Assembly: GCF_022581195.2 (NCBI RefSeq)
Contig: NC_061469.1
Location: 12,084,501-12,148,500, forward strand
DNA from: Helicoverpa zea
Taxonomy: Eukaryota > Arthropoda > Insecta > Lepidoptera > Noctuidae
Length of the DNA: 64,000 nucleotides
Reading direction: 5' to 3'
How positions within the stretch are numbered: position 1 is the first letter of the stretch; every line of letters begins with the position of its first letter. A model generated the notes under the pieces. That model ran no database searches, was not told the origin of the DNA, and was given only the letters and a program-made list of their open reading frames with translations. A program made the position numbers and the translations under genes. Positions 48,885-61,340 of this stretch are shown here, in pieces.

Positions 48885-48902
48885 CCAATAGCAGGGTCGC
48901 CA
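48885..48902 (-). other. Primer-binding site of the LTR element
   Basis: Directly after the 5' LTR with no gap, the minus strand reads TGGCGACCCTGC. TGG is complementary to a tRNA CCA end. TGGCGACC resembles the start of arginine-tRNA primer sites known from some Drosophila gypsy-group elements, but the tRNA assignment is inference. Confidence 0.65.
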
Positions 48903-49120
48903 TGTAATGTGTTGGTGGTTCAGGTGGTTGAAAATCAAACAGGTCTTACTCGTTCGGCGTCATTTATTAGAATCCCCCAAAAACGTATTAATACAAAACC
49001 AATAATAAATCAATATTGCGTAGCACTTAATTATAGGTTGCAAGCGATGCAAAATTCGTACACGTGAGTTTTAACTTATTACTAAAGGAAATACATAATA
49101 TCAGATTACATTATGTTACA
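48903..49120 (-). repeat. 5' LTR (218 bp), promoter-bearing
   Basis: Identical to the 3' LTR at 42873-43090. On the minus strand it runs TGTAACATAA to CACATTACA. It should contain the RNA polymerase II promoter. A CTATAATTAAG in its middle is a possible TATA-like element, and AATAAA lies downstream of it (plus-strand 48963-48968). U3/R/U5 limits cannot be set from sequence. Confidence 0.95.
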
Positions 49121-49124
49121 AGAC
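49121..49124. repeat. Target-site duplication AGAC (right)
   Basis: Matches 42869-42872 on the other side of the element. Confidence 0.85.
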
Positions 49125-52100
49125 TGTTGGAATGCCGATCCACATCAGTGCGTTTAATAAACAATGTAAGATACATACCTATAGGAAACATATACATAGG
49201 AACCTATCAACCAACATAACTATCTCTGGTATTATTTACCTAAACTATGGAAACGGAAGTACTTCAAGCACCCGCACAGTATAAAGTAACCTGCCTATAG
49301 CAATTCTCCATAATTTGGCTATCTGGCTCTGAATTTCGTTTTTCGAATTCGACCACTAAGAACCTTGTCGCACAATCTCGTTAGTTTTATAATATTAGTG
49401 CAGGAGATAGGCGTGACGTCACGTTAACATTACAACACACCGCGAGTGAACATCTACATGCTGTTGTTTGTGACCGACGCTCAATTACGTGTGACACGTC
49501 TACACGCAGCACTGGCACACTATCATAATGCTCCTCCACAGCCACGCCACGGCAACATTAGTCGCAGTATATCAGTCTTCGGTAGAAGCAGAATAAGACA
49601 TAATATTTTTAATTCAATTTTCAGATAAATGCTCCCTAACCTTATGCAAAAGTTGACGAAAAAAATGTGTTATTTGCAAAAATAAATAACAAAAAATGTG
49701 TAACTTGAACCCACCCACCTCTAACAGTGGAGTTTAGCGCTAAACAGCGATATAAATAAGTAATAGAATAGAGGGTAGTTGTCCGCGAGCGAGGGTCACT
49801 AATACAATATTCATGTCGTATACTTCATTATCCAATTACTGTTGTTATCGCGTCGCGGCGCGGCCCGCCTTCAGCGCCGGTAATGTACGCTACACATGTG
49901 ACACTCACGCAAACACACAACAAGGTAGAAGTATCACTGTATGTATTTCACGTCCACATTTTAACTACAAATAATACTTACAATTAGCTACATAACACTT
50001 AGTGAATTATTCAATGTGAAAAAGTTTCTGAGAATAGCTTTTTCAAATAAACCAATTTCATTGATTCTTCTTACAAGACACGAATAGCCTTCTCACTTGT
50101 ATCTGTATAGTGCGCTGTGGTTGGTGCTTCCTCTTATTATTGTCGTGGTCATTAAGACGTTGCAGATGGAGGCAGAATAACTAACACCCAACTAAACTGT
50201 TTGCCTGTTCGTGTAACATTTTTAATGGTTAACTTGATTAGCAAAAGCAGCTTCCGGGCATTGTATTGTAACGAATACGACACGACTACCAGAAAAAAAC
50301 AAGAATGCCTACGTAGTTTATTCAGTAGGTACTCCACCAGTAGTTGAAATGTATATTTTAGTTTCTGCTAACTATCTCCATTTTTCTTAAAAAGATCCTA
50401 TCCTTTAAATTGCATTGTTGGTACGATAATAAATAATAATTTCTATTTCGTCTTTGCATAACTTTTACTTGCCTGCATAAAGTATATAGTGTTTTTGATC
50501 ACTTTTCGTTTTTCAATAAAGTTAAAACCCTTTCCACTTCAATGATACGAATTAGACAAAATAAGAGCATTTAGTTACTCAATAAATTAACAGTAAGTAA
50601 ACAAAGTTAGTACAAAAACACAGTTCCAGTCTAGAGAGCGATTAAAAGTAGTCCTAAATCGCAAATCCCAAGTTCCAGAAAACACAATTGGAACAAAGTT
50701 TAGTAATAGTCGTGAAGTGAGGCTCATCGCGTCTGCGTCATACAGGAGGAGTTCACTCTGCTGCTGTACTGCAGCTCAGCACTTGTCACTGCTCATGTTA
50801 TAGCTTCATTGTAGGCGATACTTCGCATCATTAACATTGAAAACCTGTAAATTCAGTATCGCACGCGGTCATGTATCACTATGTACGCGATGTACATGAG
50901 CGCGCACGTGGACTGATTATGTTGTTCAAATGGAATAAACTATAACATTCTATGAGTGACCTAATTTCAGTGTTCATAATTAATGCTGGTGAATGTGGCG
51001 CAAACCTGGCAATTTGCTAGATTAATTCCTAACGTATTCGTCACGGCTAGTGGAGTAAACAGGCGAATTAGCGATGCCGTGTGTGGCGTGACGTAACGCT
51101 GACGTGGACGTAATCCCCGACATTCATAATTCATCGCCGCCTTCAACCTGTGCCAAAACCGCTCGCCGTTTATGACCAGCAATGAACATTTTATTAATGT
51201 GTTGGCACGCCACATAACTAAGTAGTTGTGAATTGTGCCGAGTTATTTATGTGCCCGCTCCGGAACGTTTTTTGTTTCCATTTCTGCTCAAGTTGTTGAG
51301 AAATTGTGTTCTGCTTTATGAAGTATAAATGAATGACAAAGAGAATACATTTTCTTATGGAAATATCAAGTTTTTGCAGCGGAGAGAGCTCGAGTCGCTC
51401 CTTTAATTGTTATGTGTATTTAAAGTAAGCTGGAGTAGGACAAAGGATTGCAGCTCCTTGAGGTAGTGTTGACCTACATAATTATTCAACAGCCGAACAT
51501 TCATTTAAAGAAAAATAAAATATTATATCCTTTCTTTCTTCATCAAGCATACATCAAAGTTGACATCGAGGTAATTGTTAAATTATAAAAAGTCATACCA
51601 GCTAAAGATGGGTTCACTTCTACTTGAAGTAGCGTCAGCTACGAATATAAATGACGTAAGAGATGTTAACAAGCCGCTGTGCACACAAGTCACAGTTTTT
51701 CAGTCGCTTTACTCAGTCCAGATAGGTAGCGGACAGCTCTCAGCTAATTGGACGTTTCAAAGCGCTTTTGATCATCAAACTAACTTATTTAGGTAAACAG
51801 CTGAGTTTTTGCCGTTATTCCGCGTCGCGTTTAGTTGTCGCAGTCGCAAATTGAAAATAAATATATCCGCGTCTCCGCTTTGACGGATTAAATAAATTTG
51901 GTGTTGAGAGGCTCAGGTGACGTCACTGCGGGCCCGGGATAGCTACGTGTTCCACGCCTCTGTCTCTCTACACCGACAAGTTTCTGTATGCACAGACCTG
52001 TATGGATTATAGTTATGGTATACTGAAATTTATGTAAGGTTATGTGTGAGTTGCTATTTATGTGACCAGAGGAGAAACCAGGAGATTGCCAGATAAAGGA

Positions 52101-52641
52101 AGATTCATCACAGCGGAATCAAAGCTTGAAATAAAATTCTAGAAACTGTGTTTGACCACAAGGCTCCAAATCTCCCAAGCTCGTTGTACAAAAACGTGAG
52201 TAGTTGTCGCTACATAACAACAGTTTGCGAACAAATCGCGGCGCTGCTCTGCGACTCGCAATAAAACTGTGTTTTTGTTCCGCTCTCGAGGAAAAGATTC
52301 GTCCACGTCACTTTTATGAGTTTCTTACTTACAAGCTCGAGTGTGGCCGATATAAGAACTGCTATGAACTGGCGCACTACTCGATAACTTACACTCTACT
52401 ACATCTTCACGTTTTTATTATTGCTTTGTGTAACAAAGCTTTAACTTATTGGGAAAGAGCAAGTGCCAGTCAGGAAGAAGTAATATTCATCAATTATGTA
52501 TCACTATTGCAACACGCGGTTAGTTACCAGACATTTTACATTATACTTATTTACTTAATAAAAACTGAAAAGACTTTATTAATTTTGGTGCCAGTTTATC
52601 AGGGGCCATTACGACAAACATCAAGTCGATATTGTCTCCGC
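49125..52641. other. No gene recognised
   Basis: About 3.5 kb. It contains GTGACGTCAC at 49413-49422 and at 51917-51926. The 150-codon frame at 52204-52656 has no recognisable feature and runs into the SINE, so it is not a gene I can support. Confidence 0.5.
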
Positions 52642-52651
52642 GTGATCTGCA

Positions 52652-52948
52652 TCTAAAGGCGTGGTGGCCTAGTGGGTAAAGAACCAACCTCTCGAGTATG
52701 AGGGCGTGAGTTCGATTCCAGGTCAGGCAAGTACCAATGCAACTTTTCTAAGTTTGTATGTACTTTCTAAGTATATCTTAGACACCAATGGCTGATATAA
52801 AGGTGAAGGAAAACATCTTGAGGAAACCTGGACTATAAAGTCTGTAATCACCAACCCGCATTGAGCAAGCGTGGTGATTAATGCTCAATCCTTCTCCGTG
52901 TGAGAGGAGGCCTATGCCCAGCAGTGGGACGATAAAAAGGCTGTAACA
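52652..52948 (+). mobile_element. tRNA-derived SINE with 10-bp target duplication
   Basis: A tRNA-like head with box A TGGCCTAGTGGG (52665-52676) and box B GAGTTCGATTCC (52708-52719), spaced as in a tRNA promoter. A body follows with GAAGGAAAACATCTTGAGGA and AATGCTCAATCCTTCTCCGT. The 3' end is GCCTATGCCCAGCAGTGGGA plus a short A-rich tail. The flanks GTGATCTGCA at 52642-52651 and 52949-52958 are a perfect target duplication. The 3' end resembles that of lepidopteran SINEs thought to use an RTE-type LINE for movement. The copy is full length. Confidence 0.9.
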
Positions 52949-52958
52949 GTGATCTGCA

Positions 52959-53329
52959 GCGAGCGCAGAGAGCGCAGCGGGCGCGAGCCGCGAGCCGCGA
53001 GCGACTGCACTCGATATTATTCCTTCATCTCAGATCGACGGAAATAAACGTTCAAAGCGCAGCCGAATGTCTCGACGCAACAAAATGTTACGCTCAAATA
53101 AACTTGTGCATATTCCAGCGCCGCACCGACTCTGTTACACGCAGAAGGCTCACACACTGAGCAAATTATTTCTCAATCAGTATAATGTTTAAAATATACC
53201 TACCTATGTGGCGGATAAGTGTGGTTTTAGCAATAGTAGTAATACCGGTAAATTTTTATCTCAATTTTAACCTTTTATTATTTTACTGTAAAATTAGTAA
53301 ACTTTCTCATTTTTTTTCTTCATGCTGCA
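52959..53329. other. No gene recognised
   Basis: A GC-rich stretch with GAGCGCAGAGAGCGCAGCGG at 52961-52980 and GAGCCGCGAGCCGCGAGCGA just after, then AT-rich DNA. No gene or repeat end is seen. Confidence 0.45.
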
Positions 53330-53695
53330 GAAATTTCAGACCGAAAATAGTGGAAGAGGAAGACCAAAGAAATGATGGATGGATTGCGTGAAAGTAGATA
53401 TGGTAAGAAATATGCTACTTGTGATATGACGGCAGATTGCTGCGGGTTATTCGAAAGAGTTATCGCGGCCCTGGTACATAGAAGGCCTATGACGGAACAC
53501 GAAGGTTTTTAGTCAGTAAGAGTCCGACACTCCCTCACCGCTGCTAACACACAGCGGGACGGGTCATTTGATGATTTTTGACGTCGTTAAAAAAAAAGAT
53601 GTCGGCAGATAGAAGAGTATGGAAGGAGAAAACATGCTGCGCCAACCTCAAATAGGATTGGGATAAGGACAGGAGGATGATGATGATGATGATTT
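53330..53695 (+). mobile_element. Decayed 3' end of an RTE-type LINE
   Basis: Coding remnants read as GRGRPKK, WMDCVK and, after the interruption, TADRRVWKEK and CCANL-type residues. The element then closes with ATAGGATTGGGATAAGGACA and a GATGATGATG tail. This is the C-terminal end and 3' terminus of an RTE-clade ORF as I know it from lepidopterans. At least one frameshift lies in the first part. It is split by a later insertion at 53438-53602. Confidence 0.7.
53438..53602 (+). mobile_element. Short retroposon nested in the RTE remnant
   Basis: A 165-bp insertion begins TGCTGCGGGTTATTCGAAAG and has GTCAGTAAGAGTCCGACACT, TCATTTGATGATTTTTGACG and an A9 run close to its 3' end. CGGCAGAT flanks it at 53430-53437 and 53603-53610, extended to 12 bp with one mismatch. 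The host RTE reading resumes exactly after it, which proves the order of events. It has no tRNA boxes that I can see, so it is either a 5'-truncated SINE or a non-tRNA SINE. Confidence 0.8.
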
Positions 53696-56600
53696 CTCAA
53701 AGTAAGTAGGCTAAACAATTAACAAGCGTTGTTCTGGCAATATATTATTTATAAACAATCTCACTTCTCGGTTCCCTCGTTCAAACCTGAATTGACTGCA
53801 TTGCAAATAAATCTTCGCAGGTATACGAGTACAGCTACCTATGATTGTAGAGGTAGGTATATGTATTTTGTGTAGAGTGTCGTTAACAAGATTTTATCTC
53901 GACTGGAAGTTCTGCAGCAGTTTCTATGTAATGTAACAAAGACTTGGATGTTGCGAAAACAGTTGTCGGCGAGTCATTATGTGTGAGTGTGTCGGAAGTC
54001 GGGCGGAGCCGCGCGGCGCACATTACTCACCGCGGCTGGCAAAAACATCGCGTCGACTTGGCAGGGCTGCCGACGTGCTGCGCCGATCTTGCCGAGTGCT
54101 CCATGTCTCTGCAAATGCACGAATTACGTTTTTTTTTACGTTAAACACTACCGTCTGATGTAATATATACCTAGTAGAATTTATTTCGAATTGTTTCCCT
54201 TTCAGTTATGCATAAAAAATCCAACAACCAAGTTGACTTAGCGTTAAAAAGTCAGCAAAGACACAAGTCAGACATACACACGTGACATATAGGTGAACAA
54301 ATACGGCCCCATTCGCGTGCAGTCATCGTGTGAATATGAAACACCAAGCAAAAAAGCTTGCAAATAAAACGTCGCCTCGGTTGTCGCCTCAGCGCAGTGG
54401 CGAGCTAACCGCCGCCGCCCGGCGCCGCCCGCCAGCCCTGGCGTGTTTATCGAGAGACTCGGGGACATTTCAATACATCGCATTAGACGCCGGGTGACGC
54501 TCGACGCCTTGTTTTTATGTTCTACTGCAAGTGCGACTCGGTCACACTGCGAGCGACATTTAAGTCAAGAGTTTTTTTTGTACACAGATTTTCTTTGAAC
54601 AGCTTAAGGAAATCTTTAGATATTTAGTCACTATAATACATCAACGATAACGTTTTGTGGACTTTTTACTGACATTTACAACGATGATTTGACAACGAAT
54701 CGTGGTAGGTACTTGTAATGGGATGAATTATATTTTTATCCAAACTCAGTAATTTCAAAAAAATTTTAGTACAATAAATGAGAAGTGAAGTGGGCGCCTC
54801 TGTCAGTGGGAGCTAGCCGAGGCAGGCACCGACGCGGAACAGACAGCGGGCAACTTGCACAATAAAACTGTTCCGCATCGAACCGCACAACGTACGCCAC
54901 GCACCGCGCGATGCGCCTCTCACTGCGAGGAGACTCATGTCTGGGCATCACTCACATGAGCATGATGATTGTCCTTATTAGTCATGTTTCAAGCGGCAAC
55001 AGTACACTACGCCGTGATTGCTTTCAGGTGTATTTTTATGTATCGACGCAGGTGACAAGGAACAACTCGCCAATCTCATTGTATGAATGTAAGGATAATA
55101 CCTTATGTATTATTTGAAAATGTACGTCTTGGGGCTCTCTGCTGCAATGTGTTTTTTTACTTAACGCATATACAAGAGTAGTTTAAGCACACAACTATAA
55201 AATCATCCTCTAAAAGCTAGCTTCCAACGCAACGCAAGCGGGTTAGCAGTTCAAATTGAAATCTCTCAGATAAGGGCGTAATATAATGATTTCCTTTGAA
55301 ATATTCGCGTTGGGAGCGCACAATGGTTCCGATACGATTGAAGAGCTTTTTTTGGCGGCGCCTCCGAGAATTGAAAAATGACAATGAACCGACAGCCGGC
55401 ACTCGGCACAGCTGCGGCGCGGCGCGGCACAGTATGGGCACGGTGCGGCACGGTGCGGTCAGATATCAGGCACTTGCACGCACAGAAGGTCAGTGATTGA
55501 CTCGCAGTACTGCCGACCACAAAGCGACGAGTCGATGCCGACTGATGAAACATTCTCGACACACTATTGCGCCACAAAAAAGACAAGACGCCTGATAGCC
55601 GCACTCGTAGGAATTTTTAGCCAACGAGTGACGTATGGCGTAGCGTAGTTACAGCTACAGATGTACTACAGCCGATATAATATATATAAATACTTAAAAA
55701 ATCAAACTAATTTACATTTGTTTGAAATACTGTTATCGGTATTGTAACGTTGTCAGTGGACGCTATTAGCGAGTGCAGTGGGGCGGCGCAATAAGTCGAC
55801 TCGCCTCAATCAACTAAAAGGAGACTGCGGATAGACTTCACCACTACTTGAATAACTCATTTATTACTTGCGCTAGCCGGTTGGAACACTTCTAGTTTTG
55901 CGAATATAAAGACGTTTTAAGTAAATTGTTTTGTGAAAAGTCAAGTCACAATTGAATTATTTAAAAACATGAACAAAAACTACAACACTTTGTAACGTTG
56001 TACGTTAATGTCAACGTTTTAAAATACTTGCCTTTTGTTTTTAATCAAAATATTAATATAAGGTGGGTAGAAAAATAAATAAATTAATGTAATGTCTACC
56101 TACGGTTGCGTTTAGAAACGCGTACAATTATTTGTTTCGTTAATTAAGTATTATTTATTTCTTTTACTAAACTGATTAACGTATTTTCAAATTCATATTT
56201 ATTATAACAACTTGGGTCTAGAAATAAAAAATTGTAACTTAGTTAAAACTTAAAAAACAAACAGTACGTAGTCATTATCTGTATCGGTGCAACGGCAAGT
56301 TGAGCCAAATTCGACTTCACGTCATTGTGATATGGTTTCGATTCTTTTACCTGGACTGCTGTACCAATGCAAATCGGATTCGTTCGCTACTCATTCACGG
56401 GCGTGTTCCGCGAGTTTCGTTAGCTGCATTAGCGAACCGACCATTTTTAAAATATCATCACGGAAGACACACGTTCACGCGCTCCTTACAAGTACTCACT
56501 TTTGCCAGTCCTTAGTGCGTGACGTTAATCGTGGTCTTAACGGTTTTATTTTATAATTTTGAAAACATATTTTTTATCTTCATATAACATAACTTCGTTT

Positions 56601-57109
56601 AACTTATTCTCTATATTGTAGAATCAGTGCATCTCCCCGTATTGGGTAAGTGTTGAACAATTCGTGTAATTGCTACCACCCACCTATTGGGTGACCGTTG
56701 GCAAATGACTTGCAGATTTCATCTTTTCTTGCTTTGCACATTGTAGCATCATTTGTAGCCTTTTTTCATCATCATAAGCAGTCAGGGTTATTCTTTTCAT
56801 TTGCTTATCCCTGCATCTTATTTTTTTTTATATGTTTTATACATTTTATATAAAATTACATTTCAGCTGTTTTCTGTAAACTCCGATTCTGACTGTGAAT
56901 TTGCACACATTCGCCTTAAGCGCACTGAGCTTCTGCTTCCTGCTTCCGCGGCAAACACAGTCAGAGGAGGACAATCAGAAATGGACATTTATTTGAATGG
57001 ACGTGAATTCCAGGGTCCAAAGTTCGGGTTCAAAGTTCGGCTTAAATTCCGGGCCACGGCTGATCCGTTGGCCGAACGTCGACAGGCACCGAGAGGCACC
57101 GTGCACCGA
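53696..57109. other. No gene recognised
   Basis: About 3.4 kb with only random-looking short frames. The overlapping frames at 55217-55604 lie in a GC-rich patch with GGCACGGTGCGGCACGGTGC repeats and are not convincing. Confidence 0.5.
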
Positions 57110-57190
57110 TTACCCTCTACCATACTGCATCACCATCTGCGGGTCGTCCACCCTGAAGCGCCTCCTCGGCTGAGCGTCATCACCGGACAT
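57110..57190 (-). CDS. Candidate short first exon, unrecognised
   Basis: An ATG at 57190 opens 26 codons with a host-like, GC-rich third-position pattern. The peptide begins MSGDDAQPRRRFRVDD and ends in a YGRG context directly before GGGTAATCGG, where GTAATC could be a 5' splice site. In-frame TAA follows at 57110-57112. It sits in a locally GC-rich 250-bp stretch. The opposite strand has a longer frame (56801-57202), so the coding strand is uncertain. I recognise no family. Confidence 0.15.
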   Translation of the reverse strand: MSGDDAQPRRRFRVDDPQMVMQYGRG

Positions 57191-60100
57191 CTCTCCACGT
57201 GAAGCCAGGACAGTGCTAGCGCGCTTTACCTCCATATAACGAAATTAATTTTTGCTGACGGGCATTCGAATCGCGACCTTGAAATAAATTTTTATGTTCA
57301 CTATGTGGGGTTTAATTTGAAATCTAAACCGTCCACACGCTAAACGTGACAACTTACTAGATTCACTTACTTTCGTCAAGCGTGGTTAGTTTAACAAACA
57401 TAATAATGTGACGAAACGAATTTCAATTTTAGCCGAATATGATGGAACAACGGCAGATACATAATATGTCATTGACAACAGATAGATTCACAGAGTAGTA
57501 CAGTGAAATAAATAAGTAGTTTATTTAGTATAACTCTCTTCGACGCTTCGTGTGCATTAGTTTTAAATTATTTTTATAAAATACATAACTTATTATCTTG
57601 TATCGATGTGAAACGTGATCGAGTAATAATGTACTCCTGTCATAATATCACAATTCACATCACTCGGTGAATACGACTTATTACCAATAAAATGAATTGA
57701 CGAATGTACCCAAGCACATATTATTGAAGGTAATGAAAATCGAAGGTATCTTCGGCGGCGCGTGACTTCTTACAAAATATCAGCGAGTTGGCTCCGCGGC
57801 TATATCCTACCTCATGAATATTGTGTCGACTGTAGTCAGGGAAACTTCTACCTATAACAAGTGATTACTCTACATAATACAGTCACACAAAAAATCATAA
57901 TATCATCCTTTTCTGGATACCATTTCTTTACAACAATAATAATTTGCTGCGCCCTAACAGGGTAATGTAAACCTAGAATAATGATGCATTTCTGTAAAAT
58001 ACATTTGCAATAAATAAATAAATTAAAAAGTAATAGTTAGGTACCTATATATAAACTATGCTTTGATCAGGAAATTATAAAACTCAGACACGCTTTGAAT
58101 TGACAAAACATTCTTTATAAATATTTCAATTTCACTTTGATAAAAAGCATTTTCCTGCAAACGGATTTCAAGTTTTGTAAGAATAGTTAAGACCCTCGCC
58201 TGAAATAGATGTAATCTGTAAAATGTAGTCGACTTGGACACCAAAAAAATGGACAACAAAAACCGAAATTATAATGTAATAACGTCTTGTTTTTCAGAAT
58301 GAACCTGTCACATGTAGCTGTCACAACTGCTGTAAAGCTTCCTTTTATTTCCACATCCGAGATGACGTCATACAGTAACAGAAACAATTCTCGTATGCAC
58401 CCTGTCAGTGTCGTGATCAATCTGACGCGGAATTCATTTCACGCGCCGCTCTGCCACCGTGCCGTGCCGCACCGCCCGCCGCGTCGTCCCGCGGGCTCAG
58501 CGCGTGAGACTGGCACGTCACAAGACACCTATTGAGCTATGGCGTGGCGAACGCGCTCGGACATTTATATCAATTTGAGCACGTCGCCTTCAATACCCAC
58601 AGGGTTAGAGCAGGTATACAGCGAGAGCTATTGCCTTTCCACGAATAAGGGTTACTCAATGATAACAAAAATCCTATACCTACATATATGTATACACTGA
58701 AAAGACGTACAGTTTCTAGAAAGGCAATATGTCATTATACGATGTGAAGTAAAATACATTTATATCGGGTGTGTCGTTCATAATCACATCAAATGAAATG
58801 CGTTAATATACTGGTTAAAATATGTCGATTAACACAAAGAAAAAAGAAAAATACGTAATAATAAAAAATGCATTTTTCAAACAAAGTAAATAGAATAAAA
58901 ATGTGCGAAAATTAGAACACCATGTAAATGTCAGTCACTACAAACAACTGAAATCCTCCCTTGAAAACTGACAGCTGTCAATTGATCAAAACATTCGATA
59001 CTCCTAACTTTATCTCTGCTTTACACATGATGTTGTAAATTATAAAAACGAAAAATGACTCCTGTGGTTAAACCACTGCATGGATTAGGTTATTTTTTTT
59101 ACAATTCGCCATAGAATATCATAAAGTATATGCGATAGGATTTAATGTGATTGTGAAAGACACACCCTGTATACGAGTACTGTAGGTTAACATTAACAAC
59201 ATGGTTATAAGAAGCATATGGTGAGCGCGACCCCCGTCGCTCTCGTACGTGTGACAGGACTATGCATGCGTGACGTACCGCCGGCAGTTTTCCTCGTCCA
59301 TTCGTCACGGCCGCGTTATCAGTTAGTTGTTACGCGAACATTTTCATTTAAATTACAAGCAGACCACAAACACGGCGCGTGTTGCATTTAACTGACAGAT
59401 GCACATCGTTATTCATACCGCGCTAAACATTCCGCGTAATGACTGACGCTCTATTAAATAACTACGGGACGTTGTGAGCTTATACTAATTCACGCAATAA
59501 TAACAGAATTGACTCAAATAGAGCTCTTATTTTCCAAAAACATACTTCTTATGGAACGGTTTACTTTATGAAAACAGATAAGATCCTTTTGTGTAACAAA
59601 AACCCTATGTAGCAGCATTACTACTATGTAATAAGATGTCTTATATACTGATTCAACAAACTACTGTCATAGAACTCCATTTGCTTTTCATTAGAACACA
59701 ATAAAGGGCGCGTTGAGGAGTGACAGGACGCGGCGCTCGTGTGCACTACTTCAATAAGCCTGACAAAGGGACGGCTCACACGAAATGACTTCCGAATTCT
59801 GCCCGCTCCATAAAGAGACAGAAAATTGCTACATGTCGAGTGAAGGGGTGCTTGTCAAGAAATATGTCCTGGAGGCACGAGGAATTGATTCAATTTCCCC
59901 GTAATGGCGGCGGAGGTAGTTAGGAGCACTTCACGACGCGCCCCCGGGTGGTAAGCAGCGAATTTGTGGCCATCCACGTCCAACGCATTTGAATAAACAC
60001 TTTGTAAGTGGACGTTACACACTCGATTGAACATCGGCGACGCGATACGAGGGAACTTGCAGCACATTTATTTTATACCAGTTATTTAAGACTCCCATTG

Positions 60101-61229
60101 CGCTTTGATATGTACGAAGGAAGCCAAATACCATTCCCCCATTGAGGAAGATGTAATAACGAGTAATGTATCGTTTGTGGGCGCTAGCCGAACAGATGCG
60201 TGACCACATTAACTGAGAGCATTACGGTCGGCCACCGCGGCCGCTTTCAATCAGCCAATAAATCCGACGCGAGCAGAGTGCGTCGGCTGATAGCCGTCAC
60301 ACAGTGACCCACTGTTACTTGTGCCACACACCGCGACCAAGCCGATTGGAAATTGAAAACATTCCAGCACTTTATTAAAGTTCATGAGTTCCAGGAATAT
60401 GACTAAAAAAAAGAGGAAAATTGTGCATGATCAAACAGTTAACATTAACAACATTTAATTTTAGTGAGTTGAATAGCGTAATTTGTGGATTTGCCGAACT
60501 GACGGAGCGTTTAGTTTGAGTAGCGAGTCACCAATAATTTAGTCACGAGGTGATGTCTGACAGTAATGTACAATGTCTACTGTAGTAACAAGACGCAACC
60601 GCGCGATGCGTGCGACACGATGACGTCTAGCGTGACACGTGACGTCACACTGTGTCATATGACCCAGTTCAACATTCGCATTACTAAGTACATACGCCAA
60701 CAATTACATTGGAACAGAAGTACAGCTATGTAAATACTAAGCCTTATGATTGCGAGAATGTTTTTCCATTAAAATCCCTTGACACTAAAACTCAACTAAG
60801 TAAATATTTGTGCTGATTGGTGAAACAGTCAATTGAACTTTTATTTTTCGTCGTTAGTACATAAGTATATGTAGAATGTATAACAGAATGAATGTGTCCT
60901 CGGCGTAGGTTGCGTAGTGCGTGCATATTACAGCAGTAGGCCGGCGTTTGTTCGGCAAACATTCATTTGGAGGGATTACGGCGTCCACTCGCCCCTAATG
61001 TTAAGATCTCTCATAAACCCTCTCCAGCGGTGCACGTCTATAAATATGTACATATTTATATTAATTAACTGATTCACAGATATTTGCTGGGCTCTGTGTT
61101 AATAGGATCGGTCAAACAGGCTTAGCTGGTTCATTGTTGAAAGTTGAAAGCTTCAAGAAGAATGTAGCACTATATTGTCTTTTTAACACGCTTTTATAAG
61201 CTTGGGCTGTATGTACATATGTAACGGAA
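57191..61229. other. No gene recognised
   Basis: About 4 kb. Perfect TGACGTCA sites lie at 58363-58370 and 60640-60647 (the second as GTGACGTCAC). GC-rich islands at 58440-58510, 59860-60060 and 60215-60340 could be regulatory, though no gene can be drawn. Confidence 0.5.
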
Positions 61230-61340
61230 TCTTTGAGCTTGATTTTCACCGGTTTCTAAACGTCTGATCAATTTGAAACTTTACATACGTCTCAAGAACC
61301 GGTGACAATGCATGACTAGCTAAAAAACGGCATCGCAAAT

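Larger units (their letters stand above)
42873..49120 (-). mobile_element. Near-complete Ty3/gypsy-type LTR retrotransposon
   Basis: A 6248-bp element transcribed on the minus strand. It has identical 218-bp LTRs beginning TGTAA and ending TTACA, and 4-bp target duplications AGAC at 42869-42872 and 49121-49124. The transcription order is 5' LTR, primer-binding site, leader with 22-bp repeats, 88-codon ORF, gag, pol, polypurine tract, 3' LTR. The pol order protease-RT-RNase H-integrase is diagnostic of Ty3/gypsy rather than Ty1/copia. Only about 170 bp lie between pol and the 3' LTR, so there is no env after pol. The identical LTRs mean the copy is very young. Likely defects are an in-frame UGA near the gag start and an in-frame duplication inside RT, so it may have been mobilised in trans. 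Confidence 0.95.

Noticed and set aside
52204..52656. 150-codon ORF ending within the SINE
   Set aside because: Its end lies in the inserted SINE and it shows no recognisable motif. Hydrophobic stretches follow from AT-rich codons.
55217..55604. ORFs in a GC-rich patch
   Set aside because: Overlapping frames on both strands around GGCACGGTGC repeats. There is no consistent coding signal.
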